DNA from: Macropodus opercularis
Lineage: Eukaryota; Chordata; Actinopteri; Anabantiformes; Osphronemidae
DNA length: 64,000 nt
Direction: 5' to 3'
Assembly (NCBI GenBank): GCA_030770545.1
Contig: CM061107.1
Location: 67,001 to 131,000, forward strand
Under the pieces are notes generated by a model. That model did no database searches and was not told the origin of the DNA. It saw only the letters and a list, made by a program, of their open reading frames with translations. The position numbers and the translations under genes are program-made. Shown piece by piece: positions 11,875 to 23,300 of this stretch; within the stretch, counting starts at the first letter, position 1, and every line of letters starts with the position of its first letter.

Positions 11875-12855
11875 ATCTTTTGGGAAACGCATGTGTCATC
11901 TACCTGCTGCATCGGGCGCTGACTCACCTGGAGGCCATCAGAACCGCTGTCAGGGTCATGTTCTTTTACTTCTCCAGCACCTTCAACACCAGTGGACCAG
12001 CACTTCTGAGACAGAACCTGGAAGGAGCCGCAGTGGATGGACAACTGCTGGCATGGACAACTGATCCCTCACCAACAGGCCACAGTACGTGAGGCGACCA
12101 ACTGTGGTCTGAGGTGCTGGTTTCCAGCTCTGGGCTCCTCAGGGGACGTTCTCTCACCGTCCTCTTCACACAACACCAGCAGTCGTGGCCTCCAGAAGCT
12201 CTCAGAGGATTCGGCCATTGTTGGCTGTGAGTCTGAGGGGAACGAGCTGGATACGGGTCGTCATCGGGGACTTGGTGGACTGGTGTGAGAGCAACAACCT
12301 GCTTAAACACCAGGAGGACGAAGGAGATGGAGGAAACCATCACATCACACACCGGTGAGATTCCAGGGCTCAGACATGGAGACAGTGGACAGTTTAAAGG
12401 ACCTGGTGTTCACCTCAACCGTGATCTGGACTGGACTCACAACAGTGACGTCCTGCACTAGAAGGACCAACGTGGCTCCAGCTGCTGAGACTGACTCCTC
12501 TGCAGGGAGCAGCCTCTGTGAGGACACTCTGTGACTCTGTGACTCTGTGGCCTCTGCTCTCACTACGCTGTGTCTGTGGGAGCAGGCAGCAGGACACAAA
12601 GAGACTCCACCATCCGGTCAGGAAGGAGTGGTACGGCAGACCTTCATTCCCACTGCTGTGAGACTGTACAACCAATCAACCAGCGTACAACTAACGGCCC
12701 CACCCTGCACATTATTTTGTATAGTTCGTTGGACATTTATGTGTTTTTTTGTAATTGTAAATATGTAAGATGGATCTTTCTTTGCACACTTTCATTGTAT
12801 TGCACCTTCATGGTGTAGTACGGTTTTTGTAGCTGTTGTAACAATTGAATTATTT
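11875..12855 (+). mobile_element. CR1/L2-like LINE remnant, reverse-transcriptase part and 3' tail
   Basis: Conceptual translation gives a reverse-transcriptase stretch with YLLHRALTHLEAIRTAVRVM followed by an FFYFSSTFNT-like segment. In active elements this motif normally reads FFDFSSAFNT, so the first catalytic aspartate of the palm is replaced by Tyr. A WCESNN-like motif follows near 12,280. Stops and frameshifts break the frame from about 12,090. The 3' tail ends near 'gttgtaacaattga'. The family assignment rests on my recognition of the fish CR1/L2/Rex-type pattern. Confidence 0.75.
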
Positions 12856-12976
12856 ATCTTACCTTGTGTATATATGAGCTAATGCATTAATGCATAATTA
12901 TTATTTTTTTAAATAGTGAATTAATGTTGAATGTATTAGGTTGAAATAAAAAAACCTAAACAAATAAATGATGCTT

Positions 12977-12982
12977 TTTATT
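12977..12982 (-). terminator. Poly(A) signal of gene B
   Basis: AATAAA on the minus strand (tttatt on plus), about 180 bp beyond the stop codon of gene B. The surrounding 3' untranslated sequence is conserved with gene C. Confidence 0.6.
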
Positions 12983-13161
12983 GCAATAAAACAAAGAACA
13001 ACTCAGGAACATTTTTTGTTGCCCTCACTAAACATGACATCTTAATTATAACTGCAGACGTCAAGATAGAGACGGCCTGAACACTGCTTAGATGTAATAT
13101 GGTCATGGTTTTGATAACTAAAGAGAATTCTCTGGAACCTCCTCATATGTGCCGTCAACTA

Positions 13162-16100
13162 TTAACTCTCTTCTGGGTTCTCCTCAGCTGAGGTATTAGT
13201 CTTTTGCTTTGGTGGGGTTTCTTGAACCCATTCATGTGTGAATGGGATTTCTAGCTGTGGAACACATTCTGGGTTCTCCTCAGCTGAGGTATTAGTCTTT
13301 TGCTTTGGTGGGGTTTCTTGAACCCATTCATGTGTGAATGGGATTTCTAGCTGTGGAACACATTCTGGGTTCTCCTCAGCTGAGGTATTAGTCTTTTGCT
13401 TTGGTGGGGTTTCTTGAACCCATTCACGTGTAAACACATTTTTTCCCTCAGTAACACATTCTGCGTTGTCTTTAGCTGTGGCGTCAGCAATGTTCTTCTC
13501 TGAAGTCTCACATTCCACTGTGTGCTGTTTCACACAGCATCCTTGGGGTGTCAGCGTGTCCTCTTTAGTTTGCTCCACATGGGGCACACTTCCTGTGGCC
13601 ATCACCGTCAGGGGCTCAGGCACACATTGTGGCACATGCTTAGCTTTGGGTGTTACCATGCATTGCTTCTTAGCCTGTGCTGCTTCCGGATTCATTGGAT
13701 CATCAAACTGTTCTTTCTTACGTCTCATGCTTAGTCTGCCTTTAGGCTTGTTCATATAATAATCTACAATAGGTTGGTGCAACCTGTCCATTACAACAAA
13801 GCACTTGGAAATTTGCTGCTTATTTGTGTCATGTTTAAATCTCCTCTGTTTCTTCCTGCAGAACTTCAAGTCCTCAGAAGATGGTGCTGAGCTTGGTTCA
13901 CACTCGTTATGATAAATAGGCTCCTCACTCTCTGAGCTGCTACCTGGTGTCTCATCTGAGGAGGAATCCTCCACATCCAAACGAAGTTCATCCATTTGTG
14001 AGCACTTTGCAGCAGCCTTCTTCAGGGCCTTCAATCTCAGTTGTCTTGTTTTGTAGATGGTCTCCTCATCTGGAAGAGCCACATAAAATCTTTCTGCTGT
14101 GCTGGGATCATGGCACATCGATTTTGCCACCTGCCTTCGCTCCTTTTCAGTGAGGTGTTGACTGGCCTTAAAACCCCAAATAAAGATTTTGTTAATATAT
14201 CAAAACAGTCCTTTTTTAAATGCATCTACATAATAATTATTATCTTACAGTATCTTCTTAGTACCACCTAAAATGTGTGCACACCAAATGTGGTGGTTTT
14301 ACCTCGCTCTAAACGCCAACATCATTTCACTTCCAAGCCAAACATTTTCTCCTACAGCCCGATTCCAACATAAATTCTTACCTGAGTAGAAACACTGCTC
14401 CGGATCTTGTTGAATGTGATGGTACCTGTCATACCAGCGTCAAACCAAGCCAGCTGGAGGAAGTGAGAGGGGTGCTGAACCTGTTTACCAAAAACTGTGT
14501 GAAACACATAATGGGTTCCTTGACTTAGAGCGCAGCACTTGCCCTTGCTCAGGTGTTGAAGCCATCCGAACTCCTCAGCATTAAGGCTGAGTGCAGCTTG
14601 TCCAAATGATTGTGTTGTTTTGTGGTCATCCACCTTGGGAAATAAAAAACAGAAAATTAGCAATCACGGTGGTTAGATTGACTCACTAATGAGTGTTGCT
14701 GACTTCATTAGATTCAACTTTATTGTCATCACATACTAGTACAAGGCAACGAAGTGCAGTTTAGTGCAATAAGCAGCAAGTGCAGGATATAGAAATGTGC
14801 AGAAGAGAATATGGATGATTTTTACTGACGGATATGCTACACACACACACTATACAGGTTGTTATTAACTATAATTAGAAAAGAACATAATATACAGGTT
14901 GCCAACTATAACCAGAAATTTACAAATAGATAAAGATGTATACTGCTTGTTATAGTGGTCAGGAATATGTAAGTAGATATGATATACAGGTTGGTATTTA
15001 CAAATATAAATGTGCAATAGATACGTGCATTTACAGGTGAGTATGTACAGTGTGGTGTAATGATTATGTGCAATATTAAGCTCTTGTAAGCTCAAGAACC
15101 AGGTTTGGATCAAACAGCCGCAGACAGACGATAAATCACAACACGCTTCATCCACATGAACGGTTGGATGAACGTGTCCATCATAGACCCACACGTGTTC
15201 ATTGCTTGGATGTAACACCTACGAAGGCTGTTTGATCCAACCCTGGTGTCTGTTTTTCAGCTCTAGCTAGTTTACAATGGGGTCGTTTTGACCCCTCAAA
15301 GGCTGCACGAGGGTTAAACAGACTTACCAGAACTTGGAACTTTCCACGACTCCAGCTGGTACAGCCCAGCACACTTTCCTTGGTCATGTTAGTGAACACA
15401 ACAGATCTGTGCCCAGTCAGGATGGAAAGGTAGCCCATGATGTAGCCAGTCACTAGACAATGCTCATGCTGCTGAATTCCAGGACAGCTCAACCGTTCTA
15501 CAAAACACAGTAAGAAGTAAATACAGCTCATTAGGAAGCTTAACTACCAGACAATCAGTAAAATGTGCAAACTTAGGTCGTTACCAAACAGTTTAGGAAT
15601 ATTTTTCCTGGCAGCCACCATGAATGTGTTTTCTGTGACTGCATCTAGCTGGTTTGCTGTGAAAACAATGTGACAGGTGTGATATTCCAAGTAAGAATTT
15701 CTTCAGATGACAAAATACATACAGGACACTAAACCATCACTACACACTATCAGATGTACAGACAGTGTCAACATCTACCTGTTTTTTGGCGCATCACTTT
15801 CTGTCGGTGGACTGCCACTTTCCTTTGGACCTCAGCCTGGATCCTTTTGATTTCATACTGAATATTGCCCAATTCTTTTTGTTTAAGCTTACTAGCTTTC
15901 TGAAATGAGTTTTCCACATGTTTGATAAACATGATCACGTTGGACAACATGTTTTTCATTGATGTGGGTGCATAGCCCGTTTTAGCCAGGTAAGTCGGCC
16001 AACTATGAAAGAAGGTACACAGTTACAAGTTACTTATTTTACTTCCAAGTCGCCCTCAGACAACACATTCCATAATTTAACATCCAAATTTTATCCCATT

Positions 16101-17803
16101 CCGAATCAATTGTGCCTGGATAACCCTGATATTGATTTGCTTTAGATCAAGTATTTGAAAATTACTCACATGCGCAACTTGTCCATTTGGTTTAGGAACC
16201 TCAGGTCATGGCAGACGGATCTGGAAGGTAGACCGGATGCCATGTACAGACAAAAGCGAAGAGCATGGCTTGATGACTGCTTTGCATTGTCCTTGTCTTT
16301 TCTTCCTGTACGTGGGCCCAAACGAAACCTGGCAAAGTCTTCAATAATGTTTTCTGCATTCAAGAAAAACACATTTACAGTACAGTCGCACAAAATCCAA
16401 GACATCTCCTAAAGTTCTAATGGAAATGAAAAATGGACTCACCAAATAAACATCTGTCTTTTTTTCCTTTGGCTAAGTGTTGTCCCTTATGAGCCGACAC
16501 AGGAGGCTGATGTGTTATGCTTATCGGCGTCTGTGGCTGCACCGTTGTCATCTCATTCACCCTTTTCTCCAGCATCTGTAATCTAGATTCAAACTCTTCC
16601 CAGCGGGAGTTGCACAAGCATACCTTGGACAATGAGCCAACAGAAGTTTCACTATGGCCACTCAATTGTCCTGGAAGGTTGGATGACAGCAGCTCACTCT
16701 CAAAGGATGCAGGAGTAATGGATGCAGGCAGCGAGGTGGAAGAACATTGGTGGAGAGGAGAGGAAAAGGTGTCGCAGGACCCAGAAACAGGAGTTGAAGG
16801 AAGTGGGCGACTGGTATCCTGATGAGTGTCACTGGAGGACTGGATTAACTCTTCATTCAGAAGAGGCACTGGGGTAGAACACCTGGGCGTGGAGTGGTCT
16901 TCAGTGGGACGATTATAGCACAAGTCATCTGACTTCCATCCCTCCAACTGCGTGTCAAATGGCTCCACAAGCTGTTCATCACGAACACTTGGAGCACAGT
17001 GGTCTATAAGGAAATGTGCAAGTTTCAGATGAAAACCCAGTGGTTCCAAACTTCAGTAGAATAAATAACATCATTGGGTGTAAATGGAAACCCTTACAAA
17101 TTGTAGTTTATTACTCAAGTTAATAGGATGCCATTAGATGACTTTTCTGATATGGACCAAAAAACATAAGCACCACTTACCAGTACCGTGTTCAGCAATT
17201 CTGCCCATGTCCAACGTTGAAACCAGGGGCACATCTGGGTTAGATTCCCTTAACTTCGCCAGCTCTTTGACTATAGCTGCCCTCTTAGCTTCCTTCATTA
17301 CTGGTTCTCGGTCCTATAAACGTTATTTGACTTTAGATTAAACTGAGTTTAGAGGGAGAAACATTTTTAAACACAAAGTGAACTTATGTACTTTTGCTGA
17401 ACCCATGTTGTGTAAGTCCTGGAGGTGTTTATCAAGGCGAACTAGGGTCTTCTTTCCACAGATTTCACAATCCAGGGTTTTTGTAGTTCTGTGGTGGGAA
17501 ACGAAAACAACTCATGAAAGACCAGCACATAATTAATATAATAACATTATGTATGTATATATAAATATCAGACAACAATGTTAATCTCACCGTGCATTCC
17601 CATATTTCATGAGAAGCTTAAACTCTTCTTTGTTTGGAATAGTGTGGGACACGTTCAGGTGCTGCTTTAGATTGGAATAGTTTCCAAAGCAAAGTCCGCA
17701 CAACTTGTCAGCCTGTGGACCAATCATAGAGACAAAACACATTGAGGTTCCAGGTCTCCAGCAAAATATTACAGTAAACACACTGTTTTAATGTACTTAC
17801 CAT
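13162..17803 (-). CDS. Gene B: zinc-finger tyrosine recombinase (Crypton type), 11 exons, apparently intact
   Basis: Coding exons: 17803-17801, 17712-17591, 17488-17392, 17313-17181, 17003-16443, 16353-16170, 16002-15779, 15656-15585, 15497-15328, 14633-14382, 14166-13162. All have GT-AG borders, and the phases add up to 940 codons plus stop. The start is the ATG closing the first exon (gacaaaATG|G, a good Kozak context after splicing); an in-frame stop lies upstream. Domains: zinc finger 1 (CGLC...H...H, about residues 6-25), zinc finger 2 (CEIC...H...H, about 51-70), a basic helix (DREPVMKEAKRAAIVKELAK, 75-94), a Ser/Pro-rich spacer with a short coiled-coil-like stretch (119-305), a core-binding-like helical region (306-465) and a catalytic domain (466-650). 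Likely active-site residues are R496 (GHR), K527 (DDHKTT), R600 (NKIR, with Asn where the family often has His), H625 (MCHD) and Y634 (ERFY). The C-terminal tail has 96-bp repeats. Family members cut and rejoin DNA through a phosphotyrosine link. Whether this is a live transposon gene or a host-adopted gene is open; introns and tandem duplication favour the latter. Confidence 0.82.
13165..13458 (-). repeat. 96-bp in-frame repeats (about 3 copies) in the last exon of gene B
   Basis: Equivalent points at 13,171, 13,267 and 13,363 are exactly 96 bp apart (32 codons). Each unit encodes HEWVQETPPKQKTNTSAEEN or a close variant; the rightmost copy is more diverged (TREW). The repeats end at the stop codon and are absent from gene C. 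Confidence 0.95.
14703..15080 (-). mobile_element. LINE 3'-tail-like fragment in an intron of gene B
   Basis: Read on the minus strand it ends in 'gacaataaagttgaatct', with AATAAA at 14,724-14,719. This is the ending of a widespread teleost non-LTR element tail. It lies between the R496 exon and the K527 exon and is shared with gene C (21,281-21,658), so it predates that duplication. Confidence 0.5.
15099..15246. mobile_element. 148-bp MITE-like palindromic element in gene B intron
   Basis: The terminal inverted repeats are 21 bp: the left arm (15,099-15,119) differs from the complement of the right arm (15,226-15,246) by one base. It has no coding capacity. A copy with perfect arms is in gene C at 21,677-21,824. 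Confidence 0.75.
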
Positions 17804-17829
17804 TTTGTCACGCTGGATTTGCAGAATAC
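17801..17829 (-). other. First recognised exon of gene B, carrying the likely start codon
   Basis: Bounded by a possible acceptor (tgacag) and a strong donor (ATG|GTAAGT). The same 29-bp exon occurs at 24,365-24,393 (C), 8,412-8,440 (A) and 9,369-9,397 (A'). The acceptor could be spurious if transcription starts just upstream. Confidence 0.6.
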
Positions 17830-18006
17830 CTGTCACAGTGATTCAAGAGACACAAACAGTTTAATTGTGGAAAAGGGAGGAAATATGAAAAAATAAGAAC
17901 TCTTTCAGGAGCATGCTGAAATAATGTATAAGCGACGTACGTAGACAAAGCAAGCACAATTAACGTTGTCTGGATAATCATCCAGGTGAGGTTGTCTGAA
18001 AGCTGA

Positions 18007-18068
18007 GTCATGGCAAGTGGACGTGTCTGAAAATCTTACTCCAAAGGCAGAAATCCACTTGCCATGAC
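18007..18068. repeat. 15-bp-arm inverted repeat upstream of gene B
   Basis: Same hairpin as at 9,575-9,636, with arms 18,007-18,021 and 18,054-18,068. Its position relative to the first exon is conserved in all copies with that flank. Confidence 0.9.
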
Positions 18069-18192
18069 GTGTTAACATTAGACTTTCTTCCATGGTTTCC
18101 AAATAGCCAATACATCATGATCTCAGAATTGGCCGTTTGTGGTCTTATGTCACCACCTACTGGTCAAACTAAAGTTGGACTTTAAGTTTGAA

Positions 18193-19141
18193 TCTTTTTT
18201 AAATCTTTATTATTATAGTTCTTCCGTACACTTTTCAACATTTAACTTTGGCCGCACCGTTCGAGCTATAGGAACCGTTCAAATATCAAAATGTTCAGCT
18301 TTTCCGGGAATCAAGGGCTTCCATTTTGCTTATTGATATCTTTTATACTTTTTGAAATATTAAGCTCTTTTCAAAAGTTTTTCCCCATTGAAAAGGAATG
18401 GAAAGCTCGTATGGAGCAATTGGACTCTCCCGCATTAGACAGCGGTTCAAATCCCACTGAGGGCATCTAAGCCTTTGCAAGCAACTCATCTATTAAACCA
18501 GTCCTCAAGCAGGTCTACACATGTTCCTATCACTACTGTACTGCTTAAACAAATGCTCCTCACTGTGGGAACTCTGAGTTCAAATCCCAATCTTGGCATG
18601 ATGTACAAGTAAGATGTTGACATTTTAAAACTACAATTATACTTTTGTAATAATAATGCTTTTGAACTAAACTTTTACCACTTTTATCAATCTATTTCAA
18701 CTTTCTTCAACTGCTTCAACTTCTGCAAACATCCAAACAATTCCTATTCTTCTATGTTTTAACTGCTTCAGCTGTCTGGTATTAGCTTGTCACTGTTGTA
18801 GTGGTTAAGCAACTGCTCTCTTCTCTAGGAATCCTGAGTTCAAATCCCACTGTGGGCATGCTATAAAAGTAATATACATGACAATTCCAAAGTTGGAGCA
18901 ATTTTGGCAATGTATTTCAATTTGTTCAACTCTTTCTACTTCTTCTTTCTACTTCTCCTATGGTCCTCTAGCTATTTGTCCTCTGTGCTGCTCAATAGTG
19001 TAATTTCTTCTACAAACATTCAAACAAATTGTGCTCTGTTCAGCTATGTTTTAATTGCTTCAGCAGTTTTAGCAATACTATGGAATTCATTCAGCATGGC
19101 AGCATTCACAGTGGATTTTCCTATGGAAATGCTTCATCTAG
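18193..19141. mobile_element. About 0.95-kb insertion with tRNA-like modules; Helitron-like ends possible
   Basis: The other two copies of this spacer run directly across this point, so the segment is an insertion, with about 12 bp of target lost. It starts TC after A and ends CTAG before T. A small hairpin (19,117-19,129, TTTCC-TAT-GGAAA) lies 8 bases before CTAG, which is the arrangement of Helitron ends. Inside are three modules with B-box-like 'gttcaaatccc' (about 18,445, 18,578 and 18,838), the last preceded by an A-box-like 'tagtggttaagc' (18,799). It could instead be a SINE cluster. Confidence 0.45.
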
Positions 19142-19149
19142 TTTGATTT

Positions 19150-19696
19150 GATTTGAAGGTTGGATGAGGCTACTTTACTGGTTGCTCACAATCTAAACTT
19201 GAAGTTGGATAATAAGGCATTATATAACCTATAGAAATATTGTTTTATGGTATATACACATATACTATTACAACTTGGAATTACACTATTATTATAATAT
19301 AATATTTCGACTCCAAAGGGAGAAGTCCACTTTCTGACACTGTTTATGTTGTTTATCATGTTATAAGTAGGACAAGCATGACTATAAATCAAAATTGCTG
19401 TGCTTACTTCATGTCCAAATCTTTTTTGTTCATGTTTAGAGTGTCTGTACATTTTATTTACATGTACAGACAAACATTTGGTGAGTAGTAGGAAGTTCAC
19501 AAATACATCTAAGTCATAACATGTTCATGTCCTAAACTTTGACAATTAAAAAAATATATATTCTAAGATCAAAGCTGTTATAACAACACTGGTAATTGCT
19601 ACATAGGGATGTTACACACTGCTATAAGTCAAAAAGTTATGGATTAGAGCATCATTTCTATCAGAACATTTGATCAACTAGAGACCTATTACTCAC
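19150..19696. repeat. Spacer block, second copy
   Basis: Matches 9,776-10,322 at offset 9,374 with few changes. It shows that each recombinase gene is duplicated together with its 5' spacer. Confidence 0.85.
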
Positions 19697-19780
19697 CATG
19701 TGCTTCCTACTTCTGCTGCACTTCTCTCACTTCCCACTTCCTTTGTACAGAGGAAGTCCAGGTTTTCATTTACATGTATA
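19697..19780 (-). pseudogene. Copy 2 of the gene D 5' exon
   Basis: Nearly identical to 10,323-10,406, including the ATG|GTGAGTAA donor. Homology ends near 19,798, where an unrelated AT-rich stretch (to about 20,040) begins. Confidence 0.6.
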
Positions 19781-19799
19781 GACTAAAATCTGGAAAATA

Positions 19800-20080
19800 A
19801 ATGCATTACATATATATGTGGAGCTGATGCATTCCAAACACATTTGTCAGATATGTTCTTCAATTTAGTCATCGGTTTTAATTCATTACACATGTATGCA
19901 TTGTTGTTGTTGTTTTTTTCATTTATAATTATAGCTCCATAGATATAGATTTATATTATATATGGAGCTCATTCTGAACACATTTGTTAGAGATGATTTT
20001 GTAGTAATTGATTAATCATAAAATTGTATTATTGTTGACTGTATTGTGCAGAAATAAAGAACAAAACAAATATGCCACAC
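19800..20080. other. AT-rich gene-free stretch downstream of gene C
   Basis: Contains two related pieces ('atatggagct' followed by 'cacatttgt', near 19,815 and 19,960), suggesting a small local duplication. No gene seen. Confidence 0.5.
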
Positions 20081-20083
20081 TTT

Positions 20084-20089
20084 TTTATT
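20084..20089 (-). terminator. Poly(A) signal of gene C
   Basis: AATAAA on the minus strand, about 270 bp beyond the stop. It is placed as in gene B within conserved untranslated sequence ('caaagaacaac' block). Confidence 0.6.
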
Positions 20090-20357
20090 GCAATAGAACA
20101 AAGAACAACAAAGGAACATTTTTTGTTGCCCTTGCTAAACATTATATCTTTACTTATAACTTGTGCAGAAGTAAATAACTAGAGCCCTGAACTCCCCTGA
20201 GATGGAGTTTGAGCAAAACATAGTCATGGTATTGTTGGCTAAACAGAATTCCCTGGAACTTCCTAATGTTTACAATCAACTATTAGCTCTGCAAGGGTCT
20301 CAGGAAGAAAATACAGGTCTTCCTCAGCTGATTCAGAACAGACTGCCTTGTTAGAGA

Positions 20358-23300
20358 TTACAACTTCAGTCGCTTTTTCATCTGGGAACTACCAGCTGAT
20401 GGCAGCCCTGATGATGGAGAAGGCTCACACTCACAATCATCTTCACCTCCCTGTTTAAATCTCCTCTGTTTCTTCCTGCAGAACTTCAAGTCCTCAGAAG
20501 ATGGTGCTGAGCTTGGTTCACATTCATTATGATAAATAGGCTCCTCACTCTCTGAGCTGCTACCTGGTGTCTCATCTGAGGAGGAATCCTCCTCATCCAA
20601 ACGAAGTTCATCCTTTTGAGAGCACTTTGCAGCAGCCTTCAATCTCAGTTGTCTTGGTTTGTAGATGGCTTCTTCTTCTGCTGTGCTGGGATCATGGCAC
20701 ATCGATTTTCCCACCTGCTCCTTTTCAGTGAGGTGTTGACTGGTCTTAAAACCCCAAATAAAGATTTTGTTAATATATCAAAACAGTCCTTTTTTAAATG
20801 CATCTACATAATAATTATTATCTTACAGTATCTTCTTAGTACCACCTAAAATGTGTGCACACCAAATGTGGTGGTTTTACCTCGCTCTAAACGCCAACAT
20901 CATTTCACTTCCAAGCCAAACATTTTCTCCTACAGCCCGATTCCAACATAAATTCTTACCTGAGTAGAAACACTGCTCCGGATCTTGTTGAATGTGATGG
21001 TACCTGTCATACCAGCGTCAAACCAAGCCAGCTGGAGGAAGTGAGAGGGGTGCTGAACCTGTTTACCAAAAACTGTGTGAAACACATAATGGGTTCCTTG
21101 ACTTAGAGCGCAGCACTTGCCCTTGCTCAGGTGTTGAAGCCATCCGAACTCCTCAGCATTAAGGCTGAGTGCAGCTTGTCCAAATGATTGTGTTGTTTTG
21201 TGGTCATCCACCTTGGGAAATAAAAAACAGAAAATTAGCAATCACGGTGGTTAGATTGACTCACTAATGAGTGTTGCTGACTTCATTAGATTCAACTTTA
21301 TTGTCATCACATACTAGTACAAGGCAACGAAGTGCAGTTTAGTGCAATAAGCAGCAAGTGCAGGATATAGAAATGTGCAGAAGAGAATATGGATGATTTT
21401 TACTGACGGATATGCTACACACACACACTATACAGGTTGTTATTAACTATAATTAGAAAAGAACATAATATACAGGTTGCCAACTATAACCAGAAATTTA
21501 CAAATAGATAAAGATGTATACTGCTTGTTATAGTGGTCAGGAATATGTAAGTAGATATGATATACAGGTTGGTATTTACAAATATAAATGTGCAATAGAT
21601 ACGTGCATTTACAGGTGAGTATGTACAGTGTGGTGTAATGATTATGTGCAATATTAAGCTCTTGTAAGCTCAAGAACCAGGGTTGGATCAAACAGCCGCA
21701 GACAGACGATAAATCACAACACGCTTCATCCACATGAACGGTTGGATGAACGTGTCCATCATAGACCCACACGTGTTCATTGCTTGGATGTAACACCTAC
21801 GAAGGCTGTTTGATCCAACCCTGGTGTCTGTTTTTCAGCTCTAGCTAGTTTACAATGGGGTCGTTTTGACCCCTCAAAGGCTGCACGAGGGTTAAACAGA
21901 CTTACCAGAACTTGGAACTTTCCACGACTCCAGCTGGTACAGCCCAGCACACTTTCCTTGGTCATGTTAGTGAACACAACAGATCTGTGCCCAGTCAGGA
22001 TGGAAAGGTAGCCCATGATGTAGCCAGTCACTAGACAATGGTCATGCTGCTGAATTCCAGGACAGCTCAACCGTTCTACAAAACACAGTAAGAAGTAAAT
22101 ACAGCTCATTAGGAAGCTTAACTACCAGACAATCAGTAAAATGTGCAAACTTAGGTCGTTACCAAACAGTTTAGGAATATTTTTCCTGGCAGCCACCATG
22201 AATGTGTTTTCTGTGACTGCATCTAGCTGGTTTGCTGTGAAAACAATGTGACAGGTGTGATATTCCAAGTAAGAATTTCTTCAGATGACAAAATACATAC
22301 AGGACACTAAACCATCACTACACACTATCAGATGTACAGACAGTGTCAACATCTACCTGTTTTTTGGCGCATCACTTTCTGTCGGTGGACTGCCACTTTC
22401 CTTTGGACCTCAGCCTGGATCCTTTCCATTTCATACTGAATATTGCCCAATTCTTTTTGTTTAAGCTTACTAGCTTTCTGAAATGAGTTTTCCACATGTT
22501 TGATAAACATGATCACGTTGGACAACATGTTTTTCAATGATGTGGGTGCATAGCCCTTTTTAGCCAGGTAAGTCGGCCAACTATGAAAGAAGGTACACAG
22601 TTACAAGTTACTTATTTTACTTCCAAGTCGCCCTCAGACAACACATTCCATAATTTAACATCCAAATTTTATCCCATTCCGAATCAATTGTGCCTGGATA
22701 ACCCTGATATTGATTTGCTTTAGATCAAGTATTTGAAAATTACTCACGTGCGCAACTTGTCCATTTGGTTTAGGAACCTCAGGTCATGGCAGACGGATCT
22801 GGAAGGTAGACCGGATGCCATGTACAGACAAAAGCGAAGAGCATGGCTTGATGACTGCTTTGCATTGTCCTTGTCTTTTCTTCCTGTACGTGGGCCCAAA
22901 CGAAACCTGGCAAAGTCTTCAATAATGTTTTCTGCATTCAAGAAAAACACATTTACAGTACAGTCGCACAAAATCCAAGACATCTCCTAAAGTTCTAATG
23001 GAAATGAAAAATGGACTCACCAAATAAACATCTGTCTTTTTTTCCTTTGGCTAAGTGTTGTCCCTTATGAGCCGACACAGGAGGCTGATGTGTTATGCTT
23101 ATCGGCGTCTGTGGCTGCACCGTTGTCATCTCATTCACCCTTTTCTCCAGCATCTGTAATCTAGATTCAAACTCTTCCCAGCGGGAGTTGCACAAGCATA
23201 CCTTGGACAATGAGCCAACAGAAGTTTCACTATGGCCACTCAATTGTCCTGGAAGGTTGGATGACAGCAGCTCACTCTCAAAGGATGCAGGAGTAATGGA

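Noticed and set aside
17905..18102. Minus-strand frame upstream of gene B as its first coding exon
   Set aside because: Its possible donor sites give the wrong phase for the next exon, and it overlaps the inverted repeat. The ATG at the end of the 29-bp exon fits better.
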